Shown here piece after piece: positions 50,761 to 61,982 of a stretch of DNA of 64,000 bases. The position numbers and the translations under genes were made by a program. This DNA is from Margaritifera margaritifera (taxonomy: Eukaryota > Mollusca > Bivalvia > Unionida > Margaritiferidae). The notes beneath the pieces were generated by a model. It had not been told where the DNA came from, made no database searches, and saw only the letters and a list, made by a program, of their open reading frames with translations. The stretch is taken from positions 765,001 to 829,000 of the forward strand of contig JAQPZY010001548.1 of assembly GCA_029931535.1 (NCBI GenBank). Reading direction: 5' to 3'. Each line of letters begins with the position of its first letter. Position 1 is the first letter of the stretch.

Positions 50761-51409
50761 TATCTGATCGCGGCCGTTTGGGGCCTTCCAGCGAATAACT
50801 CGTTAGCGTTTTCGTCAGACGGTGGCGCCACCTGGAATGAAATTGAATTTCCCACGGGTCTGTACGACATGGAATAGATCAGTTAAGAGATCCGACGGAG
50901 AATTTCGTTGGTGACAGGCAAAGACTAACATTTTCAAACGCGAACACGAGCCGACACTCAGTTCTGCCATCTCGATCGAATCTCCACAGTATGTCGTTGA
51001 CATTGGACGGTTGTCGTTGGGAACAATTCTAGGTTGGCCTGAAGATATTAATGAGATTCCCGCGGACAAATGAATCTTACGCTTGGAATACAATTTTGTG
51101 CCATACATTGTCAGGATCACCACCACAATGCAGATTAATCTGACTTGTGACGTCGTCAGTTGTAAATATGAAAGCGGAGCTTCCATAATCGTAGCCGCAC
51201 AGGGTTTCGTAGTAATCGGCTTCTCCGCAACTGAGGAACCGGGTGATCCGCTATCAATTACTCCCGTGGCGCCCGTTTATCTTTCATGCCCCAATTCCCG
51301 GTTGACACACCTTCGTTTTACCCTTGTGGACCAGAACGGGCACATGTTAGATCTCCGCGGGGAGACTTTGACAATACAACTGTACATTAGAGATCGACCT
51401 GATATTTAA
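50600..51409 (+). pseudogene. Penton/minor-capsid-like protein, frameshifted
   Basis: Fragments in several frames: STKPEFHVVFSTPITAG near 50640-50704, SSDGGATWNEIEFPTGLYDM near 50815-50873, DIGRLSLGTILGWPEDINEI near 51000-51060, and an open C-terminal part to 51409 with LVDQNGHMLDLRGETLTIQL. Beta-rich composition, order and position before the capsid-like gene match proteins that recur in virus-derived elements of invertebrates and are thought to be penton-type. At least one in-frame TGA (51071) and several shifts. The family assignment is by recollection of pattern, not a search. Confidence 0.5.
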
Positions 51410-51413
51410 TATA

Positions 51414-51659
51414 ATGACAGTCGTACGTCGACGTGTGATACCCGTGCGTATTGTCAATGCGAGAAAACCGATTTACATGACATATTACCGAAATAGCTTT
51501 GGTGATGTTATCCAACGATTGTTACAGGAGCCCCATGTTCTCGCGGCCCTGAGCTCGCGCGCTGCACCAATCGCTAAACAAGTTGCAATGCGAGTCGTTG
51601 ATAGCATCAAAAGCGTTGCTGCGGATTGGCTAAAAATATATGGGATTGCAAGCGGTTGA
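51414..51659 (+). CDS. Small basic element protein, 81 residues
   Basis: Intact frame from ATG 51414, four bases after the penton-like frame ends. It is Arg-rich at the N-terminus (TVVRRRVIPVRIVNARK), has an aromatic patch (IYMTYYRNSFGD) and a helical C-terminal half. Basic size and position could suit a core or minor virion protein, but I do not recognise it. Confidence 0.4.
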   Translation: MTVVRRRVIPVRIVNARKPIYMTYYRNSFGDVIQRLLQEPHVLAALSSRAAPIAKQVAMRVVDSIKSVAADWLKIYGIASG

Positions 51660-51682
51660 GTCGATTTGAGATCGACTACGAC

Positions 51683-52806
51683 GAAGCTGCTCAACAACGT
51701 CTAACTGCTCAACAACGTCTAACTGCTCAACAACGTCTAACTGCTCAACAACGTCTAACTGAGCGGATTACGGTTGTGGACTGAGCCTGGACGTAAAAGC
51801 CGTCACACAAAAAGGTATTTGACGAAACCGATGATGTACAAGCAAATACAATAGCGAAATTCAAAGATACACCCGATACTGCATTTGACATAGACGCGCC
51901 TGTGATGATAGATCGAAGCAAAAAAGATTTCAGTATTATTCGTACCAGGCTAAGGAGCCTAACCAAAAAGACCTCATAGACTTACAAGTGCATGACACAC
52001 ATCTTTCTCCCGTGTGAGGCCTTCTTAGAAATTGATGGAAAACTTGTACAAACGACAATGCTAATTACCCCGACGGTGCCCTGGTTGAAATTGTCAACAA
52101 CAGTATCATGGCGTTGTTCAGCAGCGCACGTTATCTCATCGATGGAAAGGAAATCGAAGCATGTTTGAGCAACGTTGACATTGCCACGACGATTATTGGA
52201 CTCGCTAGATACAGCAATGATTATGCAAGATCCGCAGGCCCGTCTATGATGTTTCACACGGATGGATCCGACCATGCAGATCACATCCTAAAAAAAACAT
52301 CGCCGCAAATGCTGATGATGTTGATACAGAAGCCGTACTCATTAACGTCAACCCGAATTACAACCTTGGATTTGTGCAGCGTCGAGGACAACTTCGTGGA
52401 GAACCAGTATCGTTTTCGTGCGCAATTCCTCCCAGTCATATATTTGGGTTTTGCAGAGATGTTCGCAAGGCTATTTTCGGAGCCAAACACACAGTAACAT
52501 TATATCGAAAACCCACAGATAATGATGCAATTTGGCGTCATGGAGGTGCCGATTGGTGCAGTTGTGTTGTCGAAAGTAATATTGTGGATGCCTGTGATAA
52601 TGCCTTCAGTTGCTGCAGAAACACGTTTATTATCATTTATGTGTTCTGGCGGCACATCACCTCTGTCATTTCTCACGCTCACCAGAGACTTGAATGAAGG
52701 CAACGTTCAGCAGTTATCATGGCAAATAACTACCCAACAAGATGTCAGCGCACCAAGACATATATTCATAGCGTTTCAAAATATAGTTCGGGCGCGCGGT
52801 GGATAG
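51683..52806 (+). pseudogene. Major-capsid-like protein, multiply frameshifted
   Basis: Opens with an imperfect hexapeptide repeat (QQRLTA, 18-bp DNA unit, four copies at about 51689-51762). It then passes through TGA and TAA stops near 51782 and a stop near 51977. Conserved-looking blocks follow in changing frames: FLPCEAFLEIDGK (about 52006), VNNSIMALFSSARYLIDGKE (about 52093), IPPSHIFGFCRDVRKAIFGA (about 52425), WMPVIMP (about 52587) and a final block ending FIAFQNIV. Frame changes lie near 52065, 52300 and 52540. A double-jelly-roll capsid is the likely identity from order and motifs, but this needs a profile search. Confidence 0.5.
51689..51762. repeat. 18-bp in-frame repeat, 4 copies
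   Basis: CTCAACAACGTCTAACTG repeated four times, reading as QQRLTA in the capsid-like frame. Confidence 0.9.
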
Positions 52807-52892
52807 GAGGTGAATCAAATTGTATTTGACAAGTTAGGAGTGTCTGAAGTTCTTTGCGTTTAAACGGTTTTTAGGAACCTTCCGAAGAAACG

Positions 52893-53342
52893 TTGCTGGA
52901 CTTTACAAACAATCATGTCGCGCGTCCATTAACCAGTCCTGACTTACTCGCGATGACAAAGTCAGTCAAGCATTTCCGAGGTGTCTTTATGCCGAATGTA
53001 CTTGCGTCAATGATCCCCCGCACGCGGGAAACCGGCATTTTTGACCTGGAGTCGTCAACAAGACCTGGAACTCATTAGGTTTGCATACATGGTAACGCCT
53101 CAACATCTTTTGTATTTTGACTCGTACAGGCTAGCACTGCCACTTGAAGCTGTTGATTATTTAACCCGGGGCGGAAGAGCTTCTGGACGATAAAGTCGTC
53201 TACCACTGTTTTATTCGGCGCTCGTCTGGACGGCCCAATATGTGAGCATGTTGTTGTTGAAGCGCTGCATCCACTCGCGGGAAGCAGCCCGACACTACAA
53301 GCGCTTGTTGAATTTACATTTTCAGTTAGAAAGTACGCTTAA
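52893..53342 (+). pseudogene. Adenain-type cysteine protease (maturation protease), broken
   Basis: The first frame (52893-53078) includes FRGVFMPNVL and GIFDLESSTRPGTH, the signature leading to the catalytic His of adenovirus-protease/Ulp1-like peptidases. The residue after His, normally Trp, is a TAG stop. A shift follows, then LLYFDSYRLALPLEAVDYL (about 53109-53165), matching the segment after the catalytic acid/Asp region, and later ICEHVVVEALHPL (about 53240-53278), where the Cys could be the nucleophile. It sits directly after the capsid-like gene, as expected for a virion maturation enzyme. Inactive as it stands. Confidence 0.6.
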
Positions 53343-53371
53343 TATTATAAGAAACGCCTATTAACAATTAC

Positions 53372-53956
53372 AGACTCTGCAGCGCAGGAACCCGACGCGG
53401 CGCTGATGTGGATCTGAGCAGGTTTGCCACCAAAGTGGATTTGATTCAATTTACCAGACGGTTTGTTGTTGACGTTGATTCGGGAGAGCTTGTGATTTTC
53501 CAAGATCAAATTGGAAAACTTATAACGTCCAACGTGGACATCAATGGTGTTGTTTTGAAGCTCCGTGGCGCCGTCGCAAAGAACCTGGCTGAAATCAATG
53601 AAATCGGCGTGTCAGTTGCCTTTATTAAAGACTACGTCGATACTGTTAATGCTGGTATGAAACAATACGTGGATGTAAAGGTCGCAGAGGTATCCTCACC
53701 ACCACGCGTAGTAACTTTATGGAGCATATGGAGCATAATTAGCGGAATATTATCCAAAGAAACAGAGGAAAAAACTGATGTCTTAACCTTAGCAAATGGA
53801 CGACTTGTTTTCCAGTCTCTTAAAAATAGATTTGATAGACCTAAACGTCACATCTTAAAAGTGCACGAGTCCGAATCATACTTGTTTATCATAACCAGAA
53901 ATAAAGATGGGTGGGATCAAATGGCGATGTTGATAAACGATCAGCGGCATCTTTGA
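53372..53956 (+). CDS. Possible fibre or attachment-like element protein
   Basis: A long open frame (at least 182 codons from about 53408) extends upstream without an ATG, so the true N-terminus is lost or lies in another frame. Residues have regular hydrophobic spacing with coiled-coil-like stretches (NGVVLKLRGAVAKNLAEINE) followed by a more globular C-terminal part. The longest intact frame of the element. Family not recognised. The fibre idea is inference from position and repeat-like spacing. Confidence 0.4.
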   Translation, partial: RLCSAGTRRGADVDLSRFATKVDLIQFTRRFVVDVDSGELVIFQDQIGKLITSNVDINGVVLKLRGAVAKNLAEINEIGVSVAFIKDYVDTVNAGMKQYVDVKVAEVSSPPRVVTLWSIWSIISGILSKETEEKTDVLTLANGRLVFQSLKNRFDRPKRHILKVHESESYLFIITRNKDGWDQMAMLINDQRHL

Positions 53957-54138
53957 AAGATACTATATATATTACGTATCGATAAAACGGGCTTTGTTAT
54001 TATAGAATATTTCCACATATACAGTATCAGCATCATTAGTTGCAAGAGATGAAATTCAATTAGAAGGAATCAACATCTATCCGGAAGGGTACTTAACTGT
54101 CTTTGGCGTTTGTGTTTAAGATTTATTACTACATATAC

Positions 54139-54621
54139 ATGATGGATTCTGAACGGGATGACGATGTTGCGGAATTTATCGATGGGGTGTTGGATCAGAT
54201 AGATAGCAATTTTGTTCCACTTGTCGACGAATATCTGCTTTAGAGTGGTGTTGCCAGGCCCTCGTATACGCTTACATATAATCTAAGTGAGGCCAAGATA
54301 GAAATCGACTGTTGGGACCACCCTGGTGTGCCACTACCAACTCGAGGCCAGCTTGGAGCCATATCATTAGTATGCGAAAACGCCCGGCAAAAAGATACAT
54401 TAACATGGGGCATGAAATCAGCCAAAGACTGTTTCTACAACAGTGAAGTGAAATTCACCGCCGAGTCCACTCCGGTTACATTTTCCATAAATTATGTTAA
54501 ACCAACATTGACTCAACTAAGAACAGAAAGATCTCGACTGTTATTCAACAAGGACGCACTTGTTCGCGTAACAGTTCTTGGAGGAAAACGATCGTTAGAG
54601 GTACAAAAAGCAAAGGCGTAA
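54139..54621 (+). pseudogene. Unrecognised element protein with one in-frame stop
   Basis: A single frame runs from ATG 54139 (acidic DSERDDDVAEFIDGVLDQID) to TAA at about 54619, broken only by TAG at 54241. The remainder is mixed beta-type sequence (KIEIDCWDHPGVPLPTRGQL). A single nonsense change suggests recent loss. Function unknown. Confidence 0.4.
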
Positions 54622-54699
54622 TCGGTGTGTTTCTAAATGAACGTGGCACAAAACCCCAGGTACGCACGATCACCGGAGACTTAAATATTCCTCCAGAAG

Positions 54700-55025
54700 A
54701 TATTTTCTATGATTGTGTGTGTGGTTGTATATGCTATTTACGGAATCACCGCCGCGATTACCATTGGCATTGATGATGCTGGAATTGTGACTACGGCAAC
54801 TATCGTAGGCACACCAGAGTGAATTCTTGTTGGAGCCATATCAATAGTAACCGGTGCGACTGGCGGCGCTGGCAAAATAATTTCGGTAGGGCTGCATTTG
54901 CGAATACGTATTTATTCAGAACTTCTTGCGGCGGCACGAAGTAGTCTCAGCACAATTAATAAGCTGTATTCGACGGCTATTGAGGATAAAACGATTAGCA
55001 TGGCTGGTGCTAGTGGAAATGGATA
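54700..55025 (+). pseudogene. Gly/Ala-rich membrane protein of the element
   Basis: The frame reads VVYAIYGITAAITIGIDDAG, then (after a TGA at 54820) ILVGAISIVTGATGGAGKII, then a helical LHLRIRIYSELLAAARSSLS segment. Two small-residue-rich hydrophobic stretches followed by an amphipathic helix resemble small membrane proteins found in similar capsid-bearing elements. One nonsense mutation. Confidence 0.45.
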
Positions 55026-55134
55026 ACCACCGACGTCTCCGAGCACAGATACAGAACCGGAACCATGGCGTTAGCGACCCAAAACAGGTAGCTGATTTAC
55101 AGGCAGTGCAAATCGAGTCAATGTTTATCATGTT

Positions 55135-57494
55135 TATTTTTTTGCATATTTCTTTTTCTCAAGCATGAACTGTAATACTCAAATGTTCTCGTAATATAAA
55201 ACAAAAATTCTCTTTTTGAAGATATATGAGTTGAATTGAAATGAAATTGAATGATAAATTGAATTGCAATTAAATTGAATAACCAGTATTCCATTAATAT
55301 TTTATGTGTAATCAATGTAAGTTGATTAACCTATTTACATGTAGCTGAAATGGCACATCATGCACACACACACACAAACACACACACACATACACACACA
55401 CAGAGCAACAACGATAGCGATAATAAGTTAAGCAGCAAACTTTAATGTTTTAATATTTGAATGTAAGTCCCGCAATATACTTAAAACTGTGTAAAACGGC
55501 TTGATTGCAAACGAAAAACAAGGAAACATTGTTTCCTTTATAATGTATTGAGTATAAAACTAAAAGGTATGGAAATATGTTTCCAGAAATTGTTTATAAG
55601 GTTGATTTAAATAAAGACTCTGCACTAAAATTACTTTAAAAAAATACGAAATTTAGCAATTTGTTCACGAAATGGGTTGAGAAAAAGAATTTTGTATTCA
55701 TTTACCTGAAAACAGTCGAAAGACAAAAACGTAAACAATGACAAGTCACAAATTTAAAAAAAAACCAAAAAACAAGCGTCTCTGTTTCGGGGGGTAGGTA
55801 ATGACTTGCATACTTAATGAGCTAATCTTCTGGATAATTAATATCCTTCATAATTAAATATGCTACCTTGACTGAAATAGCATATGTTGTCAGCTAGTGA
55901 CGACATAGGAGATAAAATATCCACTCCGGAAATTGTGGAAAATGTCTCGGAATACTTCATTCGTATGATTCCTCGACTGGACATTTGGATACTTACTCTT
56001 GCTATTGTTGCATATATCCAACGTTCATGTAAGTGTGTATTTATTTATTTATTCTGTTCATCATGACAGAAAGGATCCTGCAATTCTTCATACAGATGAT
56101 AATTATTTTCATCCAGGGGACATCTGCAAATGTCGGACCGTACAAGAAAGTAATCATCAGCATGCACAATAATTACCGGAGAGCGGAAATGTCGTCTGAT
56201 ATGAAATTTATGGTAAGCTATTTTTTTATGAGTGCCATGTACATAAAGAGGTATTTTTGTTTTGTAAAATGTTCGAGTTTTTGATAAACTTAGCAATCTG
56301 CGACTTTTTGGGTACGAACTTACTTTTAACAGACGAGCAAACATCATTTGCGAGAGAGATATCAACCAAAGTTATTATGTTGCAATCGATAGAAGTGTAC
56401 AATGTATATGTATCGAATCATACAGAGGTATCACGTATATTTTACACCCTTGGCATTCCTTTACATCTTTTTATATAAATATCTAAGTTGGCAAACAATA
56501 AAGGGGTTCTAATTCGATTTAAATAAGATATAATTAATAAAGTTTCTAAGATGTTGAATTTTGAAATAGATTCATAAGCTATTATTGTATTTTTGATATT
56601 GACCTCAATAGTGAAGTGCATCATAAACTTTTTTTATGACATGATTTCAGTATAACAAATAAATACATGTCTATATAAGAATTTTTTTTGTAATGAAGAA
56701 ATTACGTACTAGGTTCGTTTCAAATCTGTATATTTTTGCAATTTAACTATACCAAATCTAAATGTAAATATATCAATCTGGCCTGTTTCTTGTTGGTAAA
56801 GGACATATATGAAATAATATTAATTAATATAATGGTGTAATTAGACCCTTATTAATGAAATGAAATTTTAAATGAAGACTACACATAAACAATATCATTA
56901 GATGAAAAATAAAGAAAAAAGAAAATACACAAAAAAAAGACATAATCCTTATCTTAGATGGTTTCCTTCAAAATGAAAGCTGTCAAACTCATTCATATTT
57001 TTCTCTCGTGTTTCTGTGGAAAGAGACCCTAAAATGACAAAATAACCAGAGGCTTGACAATTGGAAAATGGTTTCTTTGTATTCAGGGACAGTATATAAC
57101 ACATGTATATCCAGGGAGAGTATATTTACACGTGTATATTCAGGGACAGTATATAACACATGTATATTCAGGGAGAGTATATAACACATGTATATTCAGG
57201 GACAGTATATAACACATGTATATCCAGGTACAGTATATAACACATGTATATCCAGGGACAGTATATAACACCTATAATTTTCAATGTATAATACAAGAAT
57301 GGGAAAGAATTGTTAAACCCATTCTTTTCAATACTGCACTGATGGAGAACATGCTAATTCTATGTTGATTGATACAATTAGTTTTGTACATATAATTTCG
57401 AATCTGCGTTTCTTCTATGAAGATACAAATTTCTCCTCTCTGCATATTATTTTTTTGCATATAGAATATGCAATAAACATATTGTGCGGCTAAT
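55135..57494 (-). repeat. Right inverted arm, about 2.4 kb
   Basis: Inverted partner of 40901-43448. It begins right after the last reading frame. A CA-rich microsatellite (about 55368-55402) corresponds to the GT run at 43200-43217. The 28-bp minisatellite here has more copies (57086-57277). The outer end ATTGTGCGGCTAAT aligns with ATTAGCCGTACAAT at 40901. Confidence 0.92.
57086..57277. repeat. 28-bp minisatellite in right arm, about 7 copies
   Basis: Units contain AGGGACAGTATATAACACAT followed by GTATATCC or GTATATTC. The left arm has about 3 copies at the matching place. Confidence 0.93.
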
Positions 57495-57839
57495 TTTCGA
57501 GACGGCTTACTTTCGACAGTAAAACATCGTAGGAATCGAACGACATATTTTCGAGGTCGGCTTAATTTCGAAGTTTTAGGGTATCAGAGCTGACAAGGTT
57601 TGTTCTTGTTCATCTATTCGCATGCAAGCGTTTTGCGGGACCATTTATATCCCAAAAGTTGCTCTTATAGCAGGAGGCAAACACTGAAAGAGTGAAACAA
57701 ATCGCATTTGGTACTTTCCGTTTCATGTATAGTTGTATGGTAATATTCTTTTGTTACTAAATTTAGTAGAAGTGGGGGACTAAGTTGCGCTAGCGCTGCC
57801 GAATCGAAAGTCTACGGTAAGGTATTGAGGCCATAATGA

Positions 57840-59345
57840 AAAACGCTTACTGATCTCGTGACTGGAGTACTCGAACTCGAGATAGCCAATCAGAAGATAC
57901 TTTCAATCACATGATCTCTGCAACACACGTAATCGAGCTCACCATTACGCGCAATCCAGTTCTCCACTTCTCGAAATCTAAACTTCCACTTCGCATAATG
58001 ATAATCAAACTAACTACCATAACGTGTAGAACATTTCGCATTCGCGAAGCTCGAATGCGCGTATTCGAAGCTCGAACATGCGACCTCGAGAGAGTCAATT
58101 GTAATAATTGTTTGAATCACATCGTAACTTATTCGAGAATTAGTGATATGAAGACAGCAAATCGGAAAGTTGGTTTTAGTCACACGATCTCTCTCTAGAT
58201 CTCTTATTTGAGACTCGAAATCGCGCATTCAGGATAACGTAGATCGCTCTTTGAATACGCGATCAGGAGAGAACTCATGTGATAAAAATACTTCTCTGAC
58301 TGGCACTCTCGAAATCAATTATTAAAGCTTTAAGAACGTTCATTCATGCTGTCTTTAATATGTGATCATGTGATTCAAAGGATATTTCCAATTGGTTCTC
58401 TCGAGATCGCGCATTCGAACTTCGAGAACGCGAAATGTGTTCACATTATGGACCTGTTGGCTTGCTAGGTACTTCGATTATGAGAAGGGGAAGTTTTTCT
58501 ATTTCGGGTAATGGAGAACTCGAATGCACGTCATGGAGAGCTCGACTTCGCGCATCACAGAGATCATGTGATTGAAAAGTGTCTTCTGACTGGCTCTCTC
58601 GAGTTCGCGTAATCGAGCCTCGAGATCGTTAAGCGTTTCACACGTTATAGCCCAGATGACTTGTCACAAATATTAATCTCTATCAAAGCTCGAATGCGCA
58701 TATTCGAAGCTTAAAATACGCGATCTTGAGAAAACCGATTGGAAAAATCGTTTGAATTACATGATCCCGCGTTTGATGTAACACGAATGCGCACTCTCGA
58801 AGTTCGAACAGGTGATCTCAATCAAAGAAATATTTTTCATTACATGCTTTCTCTCCTGATTGCATATTCGAAGAGCGATTCACGCTTTAGGGGCTCGAAT
58901 ACGCGATCTCAAGTTTCGCATACGCGATCTAGAGAGATAGATCATGTGATTAAAGTCAACTTTCCAGTTTGCTGTCTCAAGACTGCATATTCGACCCTCC
59001 TGAACACGATTGCCTGTTGTCTCTAATAAGTGATCGTGTGATTCAAACGACTTTTCCAAATGGCTCTTTCGAGAACTCATATTTGAAATTCGAATACGTG
59101 TATTCAGTCTTCGAGAACGCGGAATGTTTTCACGCTATGACAATGCTGGTCTGCCAGGTGTACCGATTACGAGAAGTGGAGAGCTCGATTGTACATACTG
59201 CAGAACATGATTACGTAAATTACGGAGATTATGTGATTGAAAAGTATTTTCTGATTGGCTTCCTCGAATACTTGTAACCGAACCTCGACATCGCGAAGCG
59301 TTTCCACGTTATGGCCCAAAATGTCTTGTCATAAACATCACCTGT
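57840..59345. repeat. Diverged TCGA-rich repeat array beside right arm
   Basis: Built of direct and inverted copies of motifs such as ATCATGTGATT, CTCTCGAGATCGCG, ATTCGAAGCTCGAA and GCGTTTCACACGTTAT. A direct pair of about 230 bp lies at 58430-58660 and 59115-59345. 57850-58200 contains inverted versions. It is more CpG-rich than its surroundings. One fragment also flanks the left arm (40745-40890). Open frames within it are repeat artefacts. Confidence 0.8.
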
Positions 59346-60029
59346 CAGACACAAAGCGTGGTCACGCGTGTCGTTTTAATTCATTTGTACTGCCTTCTAT
59401 CAGTTTTTACGAAGTTTAATGTTTCTGCATGTCATGTGGGGCAAATGTACAATTTTCCGTCTTGTTTCTGCTTGAGAATATAACGCAGTGCTGTCTGTGA
59501 AAATGTTACTCAATCGAGTAGGAATCATATATTTCAAGATTAAATAAAAATTAGAGCAAAATATAGATATACAATAGCCTAAAACCTAAATCAAACTTTA
59601 GACTGCTGTTTAAAATTATTTTGTCCAAGCTAAATGTTATAATACCAGAGCGCTTGGACATTATTTTCACATACGCGTTTACTGAAAGTGTACTGATCTG
59701 TACAATGTTTGGAATAATCAAGTTCATAGAGTATGGGCCACTTTCATTTCGATAATTAAAAATATTGATTACAATTTATGTGATTGTTTTTGGTTGAAAT
59801 ACAGTTCTGTGCCATTCTCGCGGTATAAGACCTAGGCATCTTACGTAGGATTGTAGACAAATCTCTAGTTATCGAAAGATGAAATGTTGACAAAATAATC
59901 GGTTATTACTCAATCATCGGTCGATCAGAATAAAAAATGATGACCGATCATGAATTTGTTTCAAGATTTAAAACACTAATGATCTATCAAGCACTAAAGT
60001 ATGGCTACTGTCAGTTCGTCCGTTCCTAC

Positions 60030-60061
<32 letters not shown>

Positions 60062-60767
60062 TGAATTATAAGCGGACGTACAGGTAAATGACATAAATTA
60101 GTCATTATGGGGATTTCGATACAACCATGTCTCACAGCAAGGCTTTGCAAAGATTTATTATAACTGGCATTTCCTCCATGAAAACTTTATGATGCGTGCA
60201 CGTGTTTATAATCTATAATTATTTCTTAGTATGAAACCAGACTTAAAATCCTTAATTACCTCAGTGTATGCTAGTACTATGTTCCAACAGTACAACAGGA
60301 CAGGTTACATGTATCTCAGCGATATTTGATGTGTACTCCATGAATTTGCAGACCTTGTAGAAAGTGTATGTAGATATGTATAGAATGATGACTGAATACT
60401 ACAGATGACGCACTGGCTACTTTTTTTGGTAAGATTTTCTTCATTCTGTATGCTTGCTAACATCTTCATGAAATGTATCGGATTTATTTTTAGGGAATAA
60501 TTTAACTTGATATGGTTACTTCTTCGATATACCTAATGTAACAAGCACACGTGCTTTTGTCAGTAAAAGTATGTTTATTAGTTCAGGGTTGATTTTGTAT
60601 ATCGAATCTGGTTTAATTAAAATTTGTATCTAAATTTAATTTTACATTGCATGTGCATATATTTAGGCCTAAGTGGAAGACAGATCTATTGGTAAATGCA
60701 TTACCTTGTTAAATATAGTATAATAATCTAAAAAGTGAGCTACATTTACATTATCTCTACAAAAGTC

Positions 60768-60912
60768 TCGACGTGACCCCGACATACGTTGCCATTGACA
60801 TATCGATGGTGGCCCCGACGAACATTGCCAGTGACATATCGATGTGTCCCGAGCAACGTTGCCAGTTATATATCAACGTGGCCCCGACAAACGTTGCCAG
60901 TGACAAATCGAC
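60768..60912. repeat. About 38-bp minisatellite, 4 copies
   Basis: Four diverged units containing CCCCGAC then ACGTTGCCA and GACATATCGA. The array is GC-richer than its surroundings. Confidence 0.9.
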
Positions 60913-61853
60913 TTACATCATTGCTGACGCTTGATTTTCCGTATTAAATGTATATCAACATTTAAGATTATCTAATGCCTTCTATATCTTTTTCATCTTA
61001 AGTAGTATTAGTTTCTGAGACTTGTAGTATACGGCAATATTGTATTCCTATCGGTCATGTTGTGAACTCAGATGTCGGCAAACCACCGTCTGTCAGTAAT
61101 GTGAGTTAAACCCTAAATGGAATAAAATGTCTTCAGTATTTGCTAATTTTAAATGTTATAAAACTTCGAACCGTAAACTAATAAATTACCGCGAACATAA
61201 TCACATCACCCGTAATATAACAAACTGTGTTAATGTAACTGTATTAAATTTTGCTTGTAAATATGTTAATCCAGTAATCTTAATTGTAGTCACCCGCACC
61301 TGTGAATTAATATAACACTAACAATGATTGCATCTTTTTCACTATCATTGTTTCACAATGCTATTACATTTACGTGAATTTGAATTCACTGTTGAAATGA
61401 GGCGCTCTTTACAAAGAAGCCCTTATATGTTCACTATAGCAATACCATTTCTCGCTTTATTTATTTATTTACTTTTTTATTCGTCATCCGACTATCTGGC
61501 TTTTACTGAAACTCACTGGCAAGAGAACTCAGATGAAACTTAAACAAATAAAGACAGACAGACAGACAGGAAAATTCCACTATCTTCCTAATTTGTCTAA
61601 CACAGAATATGACAGTGTAATTATGACAGTGTAATTAAACTAAACAAAATGTCGGCCTTTTAGCTAATTCGTCATGTGTATAATAAATACGACTCTTTCA
61701 TGATGTATAAACTGGTAATTTCCCCGTATTTTCATATGCGTTAGGAGAGGAGCAACTCAACCTCAGCGCCACAAATTCGAAGCCGGGCTGACTTAAATTA
61801 CTTTATGAAGAGTATATGCCGCTGCAAAGCTCAAATCGTTTAATGTGTACGTG

Positions 61854-61982
<129 letters not shown>

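Larger units (their letters stand above)
40901..57494. mobile_element. Virus-like transposon with long inverted arms (Polinton/adintovirus-like candidate)
   Basis: About 16.6 kb unit defined by inverted arms at 40901-43448 and 55135-57494. The interior carries plus-strand remnants resembling penton/minor capsid, major capsid, an adenain-type protease, a possible fibre and a membrane protein, in that order and without introns. Size, terminal inverted repeats and this module fit Maverick/Polinton or adintovirus-type elements. I see no B-family DNA polymerase, retrovirus-like integrase or FtsK/HerA ATPase, so it is either an internally deleted copy or another capsid-bearing lineage. Numerous stops and frameshifts show it is inactive. 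Target-site duplications were not established. Confidence 0.65.

Noticed and set aside
57907..59277. Several frames of 60-102 codons on both strands
   Set aside because: They are translations of the repeated TCGA-rich array and recur in it.
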